From a virus: 50,027 nt of DNA. Positions 26,209 to 38,300 of this stretch are shown piece by piece. The notes under the pieces were generated by a model. It had not been told where the DNA came from, did no database searches, and saw only the letters and a program-made list of their open reading frames with translations. Numbering within the stretch: position 1 is the stretch's first letter; the number at the start of each line of letters is the position of its first letter. Location of the stretch: positions 1 through 50,027 of IMG/VR virus record IMGVR_UViG_3300035698_008270; one strand, given 5' to 3'. The translations under genes were made by a program, and so were the position numbers.

Positions 26209-29115
26209 CTAGAGCACATCCGGCTCGGGGTCAGGTGGTACTGGGGTTCCTTCAGGGATACCCTCAATTCCGATGGCGTCCTGAAGCTCCCCTTCTTCCG
26301 ACAGATATCCGTCTGTGTCGTCTCCAGGGCTCACCGCGAGGAACGTCTTGATGACGTCCATCACTACCGGAGGCACCCCCGCCATAGGGAACACCACCGC
26401 GATACCCGCTCCGTAAGCCAGAGCAGAGTCAGGTGGCTTGTTCTCTGCTGTCACGAGGTCCGACAGTACACCGCCCGTCCCGTCGGAGAGCAGCATCAGG
26501 GCGGAGCACTTGGGAATCTGGAAGCTGTAGCCCAGTATTTTCTGGAGCAGCGAGTTGATGCGCTGGATGAGCTGCTGCAACTCGACGATGCGGGCTTCGA
26601 GGTACTCGATGAACTGCCGAATGGTGTCCACGACCGATTCCACGGTCTTGGATATGGCATTGAGCCATTCGTAGAGCTGAGCGAGGAAATCCTCGACGCC
26701 AGGGACGGTATCGAGGAAGCGGAGAGCTATCCAATCACCGTCCTTCGGTGAGCGTCGCAACGCAGAAGCAGCGACGCTCAGGGCCACGGCAGACTCCGTG
26801 AACAGTATCCCGCCTTCGTAGTCCGCGAACAATCCTCGGCAGTACCGGATGCCTGCCTTGTTGATTTCTACAGTGACGGCTCCCGGATGGACGTCTTCGA
26901 GGATGTCCGCGCCCCAGAAGAATACCGGGGACATATCCGCCGAACCCACTGTTTTCTGCCTTGCCGCCAGTGCCGTGAGCGCAGCTCGGTCCTCCTCGGG
27001 GACGAGGATGGACCCGTCCTTTCGGACGCATTTCTCGTACACAACACGAAGAGAAGGAGGAAGGTCGAGGAGGAAGGTTTCAGCACCTTCGCTGGACACT
27101 TCCATTGTCGCCTTGAACTGCGGGTCGTCCCCGCCAACCACGCCTTCCTGCATCTGAGGCAGTCGGCTAGCAATCAAGCCGTCTACGGAAAACATCATGC
27201 CTACGGAGGCTTCGACCGGCCCGATGCAGTACGGGTTGAGCGCCAATCCCGAGAAAGGCTGGGCTCCTGGCTTCCCCTCGTCCGTATCGAGGGACTCCAG
27301 AATGGTGGCAGCAGCCGTGTCCTCATCCACGTTCAGCAAGCCCTCCTCAGGGAGGATGTCCACCCACTTCACCTTTCGAAGATTCTCAGTGGCTCTCACG
27401 ACATAGGCTTCGGTGTCGGGCATCGGGCCTGTCTTCGTATACAGGTCGTGAACTGTGACCTGCACCCACTTCAGGATATGGCTCCGCATCTTCTCCGGGT
27501 CTTCACCCCTGGTGCGCATCTTCTCCGCGTAGTCCTTGTAGATGAACTCGGTAAGGTGCCTGAAATCTTCCAGGCCACACCTCTCCAGCGCCAAATCAGG
27601 AACGATGAACTCGTTGTCCTGGATAGCCTTGAACCTGCTCTCGGAGAACAGGTCTTTGAGGGTGTCGATGGGGGACAGGTCGGGGCGGCTCAGGAGGAGC
27701 ACCACAAGGGCTATCTGGACCGCTTCGAGGTACTTCTTGGTGTTAACGTTGGGGAACGTCACAACCGTTGGCCCCGAGAAGGGGCTGAGCGAACTCGAAT
27801 CGAAGTCAGCCTGCGTCGTCGTAACCTCCACCGCCTCCGTGGTGTCTCCCTTCAAGGGGAGGTACTTCGAGAAATCGTACTGGTACGCCTCGGCTGCGGC
27901 CAACTCCTGCGTCGTCGAGGCGACCCGAACGAACAGGGTGTGAGCGGGACCATCGTCTTTGAGCACCATCTTCCCGTTTTCAGGAGTCAGGGAAGCGTAG
28001 CGAGGCATCTCTTCGGTAAGGAGGAACACAGAAAGGGACTCGCCCCAAATCTGGCCCAAGGGTGCTTCGACGTAGAACACCCTCTGGAAGTAGTAGATGT
28101 CCGCCCCGTCTTCTCCAGCCCCCGCATCCTTCAGGTCCTCCAACGGAATGGGCTGTCCTGCTTGAGTGATGCCGTAAATGCGTGTCTTGCCGTCGATGAT
28201 TTGGCCGTCGGAGTCCACCGCGCTGTTGTATTCCAGGTCTCCCGGCAGGTTGAAGGTGTCCGCCCCGCCGTACAGGACCAGAGGGACCCCCTTATCCAGG
28301 ACCGGGCCAGACTCTCGGGGCTGTTGCCCGTCTATCTTGCCCGCGTTGGCCTGCGGTCGGTCGTAGACCAGGGGGATGCCGTCCTTGAAGGACGAGACCG
28401 TCACAACGAAGCCCTTGGGAGGCGACATGGGGAAGGGGTTGAAGGTGTTTTCTCTTGCTGGAGGCGTCGCCTCCCACTTCACCCGAGCCACGTTGGGAGG
28501 CGTGCCGTCCCCCTTCTTGAAGAAAGCCCCCAAGTCCTCTGCCTGGAAGATGGAGGCAGCATCAGAACCGTAAACGACGTCGGTGATGATAGGGGTCGGC
28601 AAACCACCGGGGACGTTGTACTCCTGCTGGAAGAACTTGAGCATCTTGAGGACGAAAGCGACGAGCTTCTGGATGTCGGAGATGTCCACCGAAAGGTAGA
28701 AGAAAAAGCTCAGCACAGGCGTCAGGCTCGACACATCCGGTCGGGTGGGGTCCGTCGTATCCGTCAGACGAGCAATCATCCGGCGCTCGTACTCTTGGTA
28801 CCCCCCGCGAAGCTCCTTGTAGGGGCACTGGAGCAAGGGCCAGTCTCCCGTGATGTACAGGCCCAACTGTCTCAGGTCACGGAGAAGGGCGTTTATCTCC
28901 GCGAGAAGGGCTTTCACAATAGCTTGAATCGGGTCGATGTACCCGACGAGGAACCCCTTGGCGATGTTCAGGATGGACAACATGATGTCGAGAACGGTGA
29001 TGAGCAGCTCGGCCACCGTGTTGATGGCTTCTCGCGTGTCCTCCAACCAATCCGGCACCCCGAGGGTGAGCGTACCCCACTGCCCTGTGGCGCTATCGAC
29101 ATTCACATCGACCAT
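26209..29115 (-). CDS. orf8, 968-aa virion protein with helical ends
   Basis: The start is ATG at 29115, overlapping the orf7 stop by one base (TGATG), with GGGGG upstream. A longer in-frame reading would cover orf7 and is rejected. Residues 19-110 are strongly hydrophobic and helical (INTVAELLITVLDIMLSILNIA, IQAIVKALLAEINALL). Residues about 850-905 form a second helical block (SVVDTIRQFIEYLEARI, ELQQLIQRINSLLQKIL). Between them is mixed alpha/beta sequence with one notable Cys (LERCGLEDF) and several small beta segments. There is no clean transmembrane helix because charged residues interrupt each block; bundle-forming or membrane-touching helices are both possible. No family is recognised. 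A long open frame exists on the opposite strand here but reads as a shadow. Confidence 0.88.
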   Translation of the reverse strand: MVDVNVDSATGQWGTLTLGVPDWLEDTREAINTVAELLITVLDIMLSILNIAKGFLVGYIDPIQAIVKALLAEINALLRDLRQLGLYITGDWPLLQCPYKELRGGYQEYERRMIARLTDTTDPTRPDVSSLTPVLSFFFYLSVDISDIQKLVAFVLKMLKFFQQEYNVPGGLPTPIITDVVYGSDAASIFQAEDLGAFFKKGDGTPPNVARVKWEATPPARENTFNPFPMSPPKGFVVTVSSFKDGIPLVYDRPQANAGKIDGQQPRESGPVLDKGVPLVLYGGADTFNLPGDLEYNSAVDSDGQIIDGKTRIYGITQAGQPIPLEDLKDAGAGEDGADIYYFQRVFYVEAPLGQIWGESLSVFLLTEEMPRYASLTPENGKMVLKDDGPAHTLFVRVASTTQELAAAEAYQYDFSKYLPLKGDTTEAVEVTTTQADFDSSSLSPFSGPTVVTFPNVNTKKYLEAVQIALVVLLLSRPDLSPIDTLKDLFSESRFKAIQDNEFIVPDLALERCGLEDFRHLTEFIYKDYAEKMRTRGEDPEKMRSHILKWVQVTVHDLYTKTGPMPDTEAYVVRATENLRKVKWVDILPEEGLLNVDEDTAAATILESLDTDEGKPGAQPFSGLALNPYCIGPVEASVGMMFSVDGLIASRLPQMQEGVVGGDDPQFKATMEVSSEGAETFLLDLPPSLRVVYEKCVRKDGSILVPEEDRAALTALAARQKTVGSADMSPVFFWGADILEDVHPGAVTVEINKAGIRYCRGLFADYEGGILFTESAVALSVAASALRRSPKDGDWIALRFLDTVPGVEDFLAQLYEWLNAISKTVESVVDTIRQFIEYLEARIVELQQLIQRINSLLQKILGYSFQIPKCSALMLLSDGTGGVLSDLVTAENKPPDSALAYGAGIAVVFPMAGVPPVVMDVIKTFLAVSPGDDTDGYLSEEGELQDAIGIEGIPEGTPVPPDPEPDVL

Positions 29116-29357
29116 CAGGAGCCCCCACCAAACTTCAATCGGGAGACTTGCTCTCTGAGCCCCACCAGCATTTTCTGGTCCCCGTCCACGATGCCTTGCA
29201 AGTAGTCCCGCAGCACGACCAAGGAGTCCCTCTGCTGGTCCACGAAGGGAGACCGTACTGTTTGGGCTTGTGTCTTGCCCCAAGTGCCGAGATTGACTTC
29301 CTTTTCGTCGAGAAGTTCTCTCACCTTCTCAGAGATGTTCGGGGTCTTGTCACTCAT
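29115..29357 (-). CDS. orf7, 80-aa small helical protein
   Basis: ATG at 29357 overlaps the end of giant orf6 by eight bases. GAGGG lies eight bases before it, inside orf6. The protein is polar and mostly helical (ISEKVRELLDEKEV, DSLVVLRDYLQGIVDGDQKML) and ends in GGGS. It has no Cys, signal or membrane segment. It is the only gene under 200 residues in the window, and is tied by overlap to both the giant upstream gene and orf8. Small helical proteins in this position can be assembly factors or linkers, but I do not recognise this one and give no function. Confidence 0.8.
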   Translation of the reverse strand: MSDKTPNISEKVRELLDEKEVNLGTWGKTQAQTVRSPFVDQQRDSLVVLRDYLQGIVDGDQKMLVGLREQVSRLKFGGGS

Positions 29358-32300
29358 CGCCAATTCCCTCTGTCGTCTCTTGCAGCACCAGCAACCGCTC
29401 ACGTTCTGCTAGTCGCTCCGGCAGCTCCTCATCGAACCGCTTGATGCCCGCCAGCGTGCCGAGAATCAGATGAACTCGGTAGGCCAACCAGACATACCGT
29501 ACCGTCCGGAAGCGGTCGGACTCGTCGAGCACGAGGTCTATCCGCTCAGGGAGCACAGGCCGCACGTCACTCCCCCCACTCACGTCGTCGGTATAGGCCG
29601 TGTAAGGCGTATCTCCTGGGCCTGACAACTGCATGGCGTAGTCGCCAGCCGAGGTCAGGTGGTCGAGCCTCAGGTCGTATATCCAGAAGCGACGGTCGAG
29701 AAGCGAGAGGCAGCTCCGGTTGTTCAGGTACGGAACGGTGCCCAGCTCTCCGAGCATCTCCTTGATGAACTCGTTGTCCAGGACGCCAATCCCAGACTCG
29801 GGGTCGGCCAGAAGACCGAGGTCTTCGATATGGTTGTCCCGCTGGAAGACGAAGTAGGACCCCGACTTGCCCCCACGCAGCAGTCCTCCCAGCATCTCAA
29901 TGAGGGACAGCATCCTCTCGCGCATCGTGAGCACGAGGTCGATGGCCTCCTCCGAGAAGAGGCCGGAGGGGCGAATGACTCGGTAGCTGAAGGGCCGGAT
30001 GGAGTAGTTGTTCCCCTCGTAGCTCTCTGTCACAGGGTCACGCTTGTCCGTCGGGCGCAGGTCCATCTGCCCCTCGAAATCGCCGGAGAGCCCTGAATCC
30101 GAGATGGTCGGGTAGATGGCGTACTCACGTTCCGGGGTCGTCCCCTCAGCGAACGTCACCCAGTCAGTGTTCGTGATGCCTCCTGCAAAGGTCGAGATGG
30201 GGCTAATCTCCAAGTAGGGGGTCGCATCGTTGACGACCTTCGTGACTCGGTAGAAGCCCCGGTTGTCGTCCAGCTCGTTGGCTCTGCCTATCTCGAACTC
30301 CGCCCGGTCCGTAACTCCGAGGTCCCCAATCGGACGCTGGCCTCTCTCGGGGGTGACTGGCAGCTTGCCCCATTGGAACAGAGCCCCTGCGGGGTCGATG
30401 ACGATGATGTCCCCTGCCCGGACGCCCTTCGTGATGAAGGAGCCGCTCATGGCGTCGTCGAACATCTTGTTGACGACATCGGCGTAGGTGCCTGTCTCAA
30501 CGTAGCCGCCCAGCTCGTTCTCCCAGTCGGCTTCTGTGCGGTAGACCTCACGGTCCGTAATGGCGTCGAGGAGCTGCTCGTTGGATTGCTCCAACGGTAC
30601 GGGGACCTCGCGGAGCCAAATCTCGAAGCGCATTCCACCGTCGGCTTCCATCTGGGCCTTGGTGCGTGCCGTGATGCCCGGCATGGCGAGCTTGATTTCG
30701 CCCGGACCCATGACCCCCAGAACCTCACACTGCTCGATGAGCGTGCCGTCCGCGTCGAGAAGCCGGAAGAGGCTGCCTGCCGTGATGTTCACGTCCGGGT
30801 CGTCGAAGGTGCCGAGATTGGTCCCCGTGTAGGTCTCCCCGTCATTCCAAGCGTCAGGTGCCTTCGGATGACTCGGGTAGGCGTAGCTGGCATTCCAGTC
30901 CATCGTGAAGCCGTCCGCCTCAACGATGGCCCGCTGCCGGTCGTTCTGCGTGTACAGAGTGACGCGCCCACGTCGAATCTCGTAAGCGAATCGCAGCGCC
31001 TTGAACGGGTCTGCCGCTTCTTCCAGGGCCTTGTGCCAGCGCCGGACGCGCCGGACGGTAAAGCTCACACCCTCAGGCTCGTCGATGACCGAAGAGGTGT
31101 ACTCCTCCGTGTTCCGCATCCAGCTTTCGCGGTCCCAGTCGTCCGCAGCCGCCAACGGGTCTACCAGCGCGTGCCCGGACTCGTCCACGACGCGAGCGTG
31201 GTCCGCCACAAGATTGAGTGCCGAGCGCGGGAAGGACGGCTCCAAGAAGATGCCCGCCTGCGCCCAGTAGCCAGGATTGCCACTGCCGTCGTCCAGAAGC
31301 ATCGGGGTTGAAGGCAAGAGGCACTGAGGGGCAGTACACGCTCCCGGCGCACCTCCGTTGGAGTTTATGGAGTCCCAGACCGCCGCGAGAGCCACGGGGG
31401 CTGGGGTTTCAAAACCAAGAGTGTCCACGACATTGTGGTAGACCGGCGTGTTCTGGTCCGCCAAGAACGTGTCGCTCATGTCGATGACGAGACGGTCGTA
31501 GAGGTTGACGTACCCAGGCAAGACCGGGTTCGCTGTGGTCCCGATTTCTCTGGGAGGCCCTACCACTGACCCATCGAACGTCTGAGCAGTCCCTCCGATG
31601 CTCGCGGGCGAGCCCAAGGTCAACCACCGGAACCCACGCGGAGAACCACCCCATTCGTAGGAGGGAGGAGGCACCGCCTTAGGAGCGAACTCGTACCCAA
31701 CGCAGTTGTTGTGGGGCAGCCCTTGTTCCCCGCCTATCTGGACAGGGAAACGACTCATTCCTGCGACCCAAAGCGGTCGTCCTGCGATGAGGTCGCTGAC
31801 AGTCTGAGCCAACAGCGGGGCGCCTGCCAAGTCGGCATAATTCGTGAGTTCCCACTGAGCCGGGGTTGCTCCGGCTGCATTGATGGTCGCCACGATGGCT
31901 CCCGCTGCGTAGGTCGCGGCAACGGTGGACCCCAGTGCCGTGCTACTGAGGAGAATGTACAGGGTGTCCCCAACGGCAAGGCTGGCCCCTTCTTCTGTCT
32001 CCGGAGCATGGTCGAGAGTGAGCATGTCTGTGCCCACGTCGAACTCTTCCACCTTGGGGAACACGAAGGGGCACCAGCCGGTGTTGATGCCCGCCAGCGT
32101 CCCCAGAGTCACTTCGCGGTAGCCGTTGCCGGAGTTGTCATCCACAGCATGGCGCACGAGGTACGTCCCCACGAAGGGCGAAGCCTCAAAGGCGGGAGCG
32201 TCCGAAGCGTCGATGACCAGAATGTCCCCGCTCTCGACCTCGTTCGTCGGAATTGAGGGCTCCAGGATACGATTGTCTACCACCCGCTCCAGGCCCGCGA

Positions 32301-35300
32301 TGAGGTTCGTGTTGAAGAAGCTGGCAGCCTTTCCAGTCCCCTGGCAAATGAACGTGGCCTGCCCCTCACCATAGTCGTTCGAGGGCATGGCAGAGAAGGT
32401 CACGTCGGAAGCGGTGATGGGGGTGTTGTTGTGCCCCTCGAAAGCCATCATCTTCACTGAACCGTAGTACAGCGCACCATCCCAGTCCCCGGCTTCAGTC
32501 GTCCCGTCTCTGGAAAGGAAGGTGAAGGGGTCGGGCAGACCACCGTCGAGACCGTTGGAATAGCGGTTGACCTTGCTGCTGTAGGACGCGCCTGCGGGAG
32601 TTGGGCAGGTGACTTGTTCCACCACGAGTTTCGCGTCGAGCACCAACTGGGGCTCCGGTGCGGGGTCGATGGGGTGCGTAAACCCTCGTGTCTTGGCCAT
32701 GTGGAGGTCGAGGTCTTCTCGGAAAGTCAGGCGGTCCGATTCCACCTGAGCCGTCGTAGAAGCACCCTCTGTGGTGTCGATGCTGAACGTGAACTCTTGC
32801 CCGTACAGCGTGCGGAACACGCCCGGTGCGACAACGCCGAAGTCATAGGGCATGAACCACTGGTTAAGAGCCCCAGGAGTCGAAGGCACAGCACTCCACG
32901 GGAACCAGCCGATGACCGGGATAATCACCTGCATCTCGTTGATAGTCCCGTAAGGGGCGGCAGTTACACCAAACTGAGGAATAGCAGGGAGGACAATGGG
33001 GACCTTGGGGAGCAAGAGCGTCTCATCCTCGTCCTCCGCCCACACTTCTCCCCCGTAGAAGTGAATGATGAGCGCGACGAGCCCACCCGTTTCATTGGGG
33101 TGCGGCGCATTGGGCTCGTAGGGAGGTGCCGTAACCGGCCACGTCGTCACCTGGACATCTGGGCGCGCGATAATCTTGATGCGGATGTGGTTCTTCACGT
33201 TAGCCACGATGTCGTTGAGGTTCCCAGCCCCAGGAACACCTGAGTTCATGGCGAATCCGCCCATCGAGCTGAAGTCGAGGACCGTCGTGGTGGCATCCTC
33301 ATAGACCTCAATGCCCTGCGGTGGCGTCGGTTCCGCCTGCGGGTCAGGCGGGTACATCCCTGAGGCATCGAGCCACGCCATCGCATCCTCGAAATCGTAC
33401 TGGATGCCGTTGCCCAAAGTCGTCGGCGTCACGAAGCGAGGAGGCTCGATAGTCTTAGGGCTGCCGCTGGAGTCCACCGCCCCGACCGTGTGGATGCCCA
33501 GAGGCCCTTCTGTGGTGAAGGGGCTCGGGTTGTCCGTCTGGTACAGCACCACGTCGAAGGGGCGGAGAGGCCGCTCCCCGAGGTCGGTCGGCGCAAGGTC
33601 TTGGGTGGTCAGCAAGGCTGCTGGGGTGGTTGAGGGGTCGGTCTCCACCTCGCCCGCGTTGTCCAGAATCTCGTCCGGGTAGACAGCCTGCGGCGGAGCG
33701 TTCCCGTCCACAGCCACCAGCACACGAGGGAAGCTGGTCCCAATCTCGTCGAAGCGGTCCAACTCCGTGTTGCCCGCCAGCATGTACGGGAGCTGGTAGT
33801 CCCCTGAGTCGTCCGCCGTAAACCCCGAGAGAGCTGGGATGCGGAGAGGGTTCTGTCCCTTGAAGAAGAACTCTACAGGACCTTCCAGCGTGCTCATGGG
33901 CTCGGGAGGCTTCTGACCCGTCCACTCCCGCAGACCAAAGGCGAAGGGGTCCGTGATTGACGGGAGCGTCCGGTCAAGGACACACCCATCAGCGTTCACC
34001 GAAAGGTCGAACCCGTCTCGGAAGATGGCGAGGCCGTTTGCCATCGCCTGCATGTCCTCGAACTCAGGCGGGTCATTGAACGGGGTGGAAGCCGAACCGA
34101 TAGGCGGCCCCACGAACACTGTGTCCCCCTGCTCAGCCGGGAACTCGTCCAACGAGATGCCTGTGTCCGAGCTAGTCCCTACCAGCACAGCTCCCGAGCT
34201 GAGGATGTCGTTGCCATCGGCGTCTGCGAGGGTGATAACGCACCCGTACAGCACCTCCTTGACGAAGACCCCCGTGAAAGTGGGGCTGCCGTACACGTCG
34301 ATGCCGCCGTCGCGGTAGTACAGCTCATAGGTCGTCCCATCGGGACGGCCCCAGCGGAGCTGGTCGCCCTCCTGGAATCCCGGAACTGCCAGAGCGTAGT
34401 CGCCGCTCAGAGCATCAGGGACCTCTCCTCCTTGTGAGAGGAGCTGTGCGTTATCCGGGTAGCTCGTGTCCGGGTCCACCGGGACATCCCGCAGAAGGGC
34501 CGGGAACGCGATGATGACTGGGCGTTCGAGAAGTGCCGAAGTCGGTGAGAAAGCATCCAAGGGGAGCCCGTCAGGCCGGTAGCCCCACACACGCCCCCGC
34601 GCCAGTCGTCTGCCTAGCTCCGCCGAAGCAACCCCTGTGATTTCTCCCACGACCGGATTGTAGAGCTGCCCGATGGTGCTTCCTGTGGTTCTCTGCGTTT
34701 CCCCGTCGATAACCTGTCCCCAGGTGTAGACCCCATTCTCGTCGATATCGAGGTCTGCTCCGACCCCAGGATAGGTCATGAAGAACGCCTGCGTCAGCGT
34801 TGGGTAAAGGCGGGAGAAGCGATGCCTCTCTCCCATGCTGGCGTACATGCCCAAGGACGTGTACTTGAAGTACGGGAAGGTGCTTGTCCGGCCCACTTCA
34901 GGGGACCCGAGCCTCAGGAACACCCTATCGTCTACGTCGTTCTGGACGAGCTGCCCTTGTCGAGAAGTGAACGACCGAATCCGATTCACGCTGGGAAGAT
35001 TGCCGTCAATCACCCCACCGGAAATGGAAGCTGACAACGGGTCCACCACCCTGTCCGTTTCGAGGTAGGTGATGTCGAGGTCCGTGCGCTCTTCATTGCA
35101 CACCTCGGCCCAGACGTTCCGGGGGTTCAGGGTCCCCGAAATGGCGTCCTCATATCCGGGCGTGGGCCACTCCTTATCGTGACCCACGAAGAAGCGGAAC
35201 TTGCCGTCCCGGTCCCCGATAAAGCCGCCTGAGATGGTCTCGTTGACCTGCTCGAACGCCACAATGGTCTGGTTGTAGAAGTCCAGGAACGTCCGGGCTG

Positions 35301-38300
35301 CTCGGTCCTTGTCCAGGAGGTGCTTGCGCTCCCCGAGGAGGCCGAGACGACCCTTCTCCCAGTTCTCTTCTCCAGCCCCAGCCGTCTGAGGCGCACCACT
35401 CGCAGGCTGCTTCGAACTGATTTCCTGCACCGCTTCCTTGGCCGCCTCCCCCAAGAAGGAGGGGAGCGTGACCGACCGGAAGTAGAAGGTGTCCGGGTTG
35501 CGGAAGGAGAAGCTGCCCGCCAACAAAGCTCCGTAGAGGCCATTCTCTTCAGAAGGGGTGTCCACGTAGAGATAGCTGGCCGTGTAGCGCGGCGTGACCA
35601 CGACCCCATCCTGCATAAAGGGCTGGAGAGCCCTGATGCGGGTGAAGTACAGGCAGAGCGACTGACCGGCCCCCAGAGCGTCCTGCAAGGGCGGTAGAAG
35701 CTGGAAACTACCCGAGGTGGGGTCGAGGCTGTACTCGGTCCCCTCGGCCAGAGAGCGCCCTGGAAGCTCGTTGCCGTCGGTATCCGTCTCCCCGTAGAGA
35801 ACCAGCTCATAGGGCTCTTCAGTCAGCACAGGCCCCGCACCCAGGAAGTCTCGCGTGGAAGGCGGGTAGATGGGACGGTACGAGAGCTTGACCGTGGGCG
35901 GGTCCGAGACAGAGAAGCCGGAGCGGAACCCAGACGTGACCGTCAGCATCGTCCTGGTGCCATCGTCGTTCAGCGTGACCTCAGAGAGAGTGAAGGGCTG
36001 CCCGCCAATCTCGAAGTGGTGGCCCGGCTGCGCGAAGGCCGTCAAGTCTCCTTGGAACACGATGGTCTTCTGGCCTCGGCTCACAGGCTCGAAGGGGAAA
36101 ACACTCGTGTCGATTTCGGACATGAACCCGAGAGGTGCATTCGTCGGTGTCGGGCTGCCCCCTGTCGGCGTGACCTCGGTAGCCACGGCCTCAGAAGTGA
36201 TGACCGTGATGACATCGTTGCCCGGAGCACGGGTGCCGACCTCTGTGGTCGTCGTGGGGAAGATTCCAATGCCGGTCACATTCCCCTTGCTGTTGCCGTC
36301 CGTGTCCGTGTACGGAGGATAGTAGGTGAGCTTCGTGACGTAGAAGCTCTCCTGTCCGATACGGAACATTTGGCCTAGCTCGAACTCGGAAGTCCGGTCC
36401 CCCCAGACACCAAACTCGTCCACGCCCTCCTTGACGAAGAACGGAGGACGGTAAACCGGCTTCATGCTTGACTCGTAGGCCCGCTCTCCGCCCTGTGCTT
36501 CGAACACCGCGTAGGACAGCGTAACGGGGATGTAGTCCGCGACCGTCTTGCTGACGAAGACGATGCGGCCCTTCCCACCCAACTCCACCGGATAATCCAC
36601 GATGTAGTCGGTGGTCCCGAAGTTCTGCATCCTCGGACCGATGTACACCGTGGGGTCGATACGCTGGTCGATGGTCGTCGAGCCCGAACCGAACGTGTAG
36701 GTGTTGGGAGAAATCCGAACAGCCTGCTCCTCGCGGAGGTAGACCGGGAGGAACTCCGTGAGCTGGTCGCCTTCCTTGCGCCCCTCGCTCGTCGCCTCCC
36801 AATACGACACTTCCACCGAAGAACCCTTGGGGACAGGAGAGCTGAAAGTGAAGGCTCCCAGCAACGGACTCAACGACACGTCCTTGCGGTCCTCCGTGAC
36901 CATCTGCTCGACGAAGTACGCTTGAGTGCCCGCGAACTGGGCTTTGTCCGCCGCCGAGAAGTTCAGGTCCCCGTTGACCGGGTTGTACTCGACTTCGAGA
37001 GCCGTGAGGTCCGCAGCGGGTTGGAACTCCTCGACGTACCAGACGGCTGCCCCGGCAAAACTGCTCAGAAGATTCGTCCCGAACTTCAGCCGCCCCACGG
37101 GAGAGGCCCCAGAAGCCACCGTGAGGTACTCGATGCCGTCCCCGTTGCCTGGGTTCGCGCTGAACGTAGAGACGCCCGTGAGCCCCGTGCCCTGCTGGTA
37201 CAAGGCGGTGCCCACGCGGACAGAGAAGGAGCCGGAAGCGAAGCGAGCACTCCCCGACGGAACTTCGAGAACCTCATTGGCAAGAGGACCCAATTTCAAC
37301 TGAGTGAGTGCGATGAGGGTCGCCGTGTTCACCGTCGTCGCCGGGACGAGCCCATACCGAATGTTCATCAACCGCCCACTGCTCAGAGCGGTTGCCATGT
37401 TGGCGTGCGGCGGCGTGCCCTCTACCGGTGACAGCAAGAAGACCTGGAAAGGCTCCGTGGACAGATGGTTGAACCCCTTGTAGGTGATGTCTGCGACCAC
37501 TGAGGGGTCGTACACCTCGCGGGTGTAGCCTTCGAACAGCTCCCAGACGACTGGCGTGGTGGCCGATGCGGTGAAGGTCGGGGTGACGCGGAGCTGCGTC
37601 TGCCCGAGAACCTCGACGACTTGGTGAGAGCCTTGGACGTCCCCTGAACCAATCTTCAAACGGTAGCCCGGAAGCACCGCACTGAAGTCGGCTTCTGCGT
37701 CGGTGAAGGTGCCGGTGCCCGCCTGCATGTATCCCTGCGCACCGGTAGACACCCGTGAACCGAAGCGCTCGATGAGCTGGGCGTTGCCCGGACCGCCTCC
37801 CAGAGGAAGCACGTAGTCCTCTTCAGAGTCCTGGAACACGCCGCCTTCACCATTTTCTGAGATGTACAGGCCACCCCCGATGCCTGGAGCGCCAAGCATG
37901 GATTCTGGAGACACAGCGGCATGTCCCAGAGCCAGGGTCGTCGTCATGTTCTCGACAGACCCCTCTACAGCTTCCCGAGACACCCAGTCGAACTTGCTCT
38001 GTCCGAAGTGGTGGATGATGTCCTGGTAGTGCCGTAGGGGCTTGTTGATGACCCGGACATAGATGCCGTCGATGGTCGTGGTTTGGATGCTGAAAAACAC
38101 CCCCTCGTCGTAGCCCGCGATGTCCTGCAAGGGCGGGTAGTCAAGGAAGAAGAACGGAGCAGCCGCCACCGACTGAGACAGGACCGTGTTCTCCAGGCGC
38201 TCGCGGTCTCGGATGTCGGGAATCGCCTTGGAACGGTCGAGGTTGACCGGGCTACGGAACAAGCCAAGAGCAGCTCCCGAATCAGGCAGCCAGTTGACCC

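Noticed and set aside
26887-29205. A 772-codon open frame on the plus strand, opposite orf8
   Set aside because: It is in codon register with orf8, so it stays open whenever orf8 avoids TTA, CTA and TCA codons. Its product is rich in Arg, Val and His with no recognisable domain. The minus strand has ribosome sites and coherent gene junctions.
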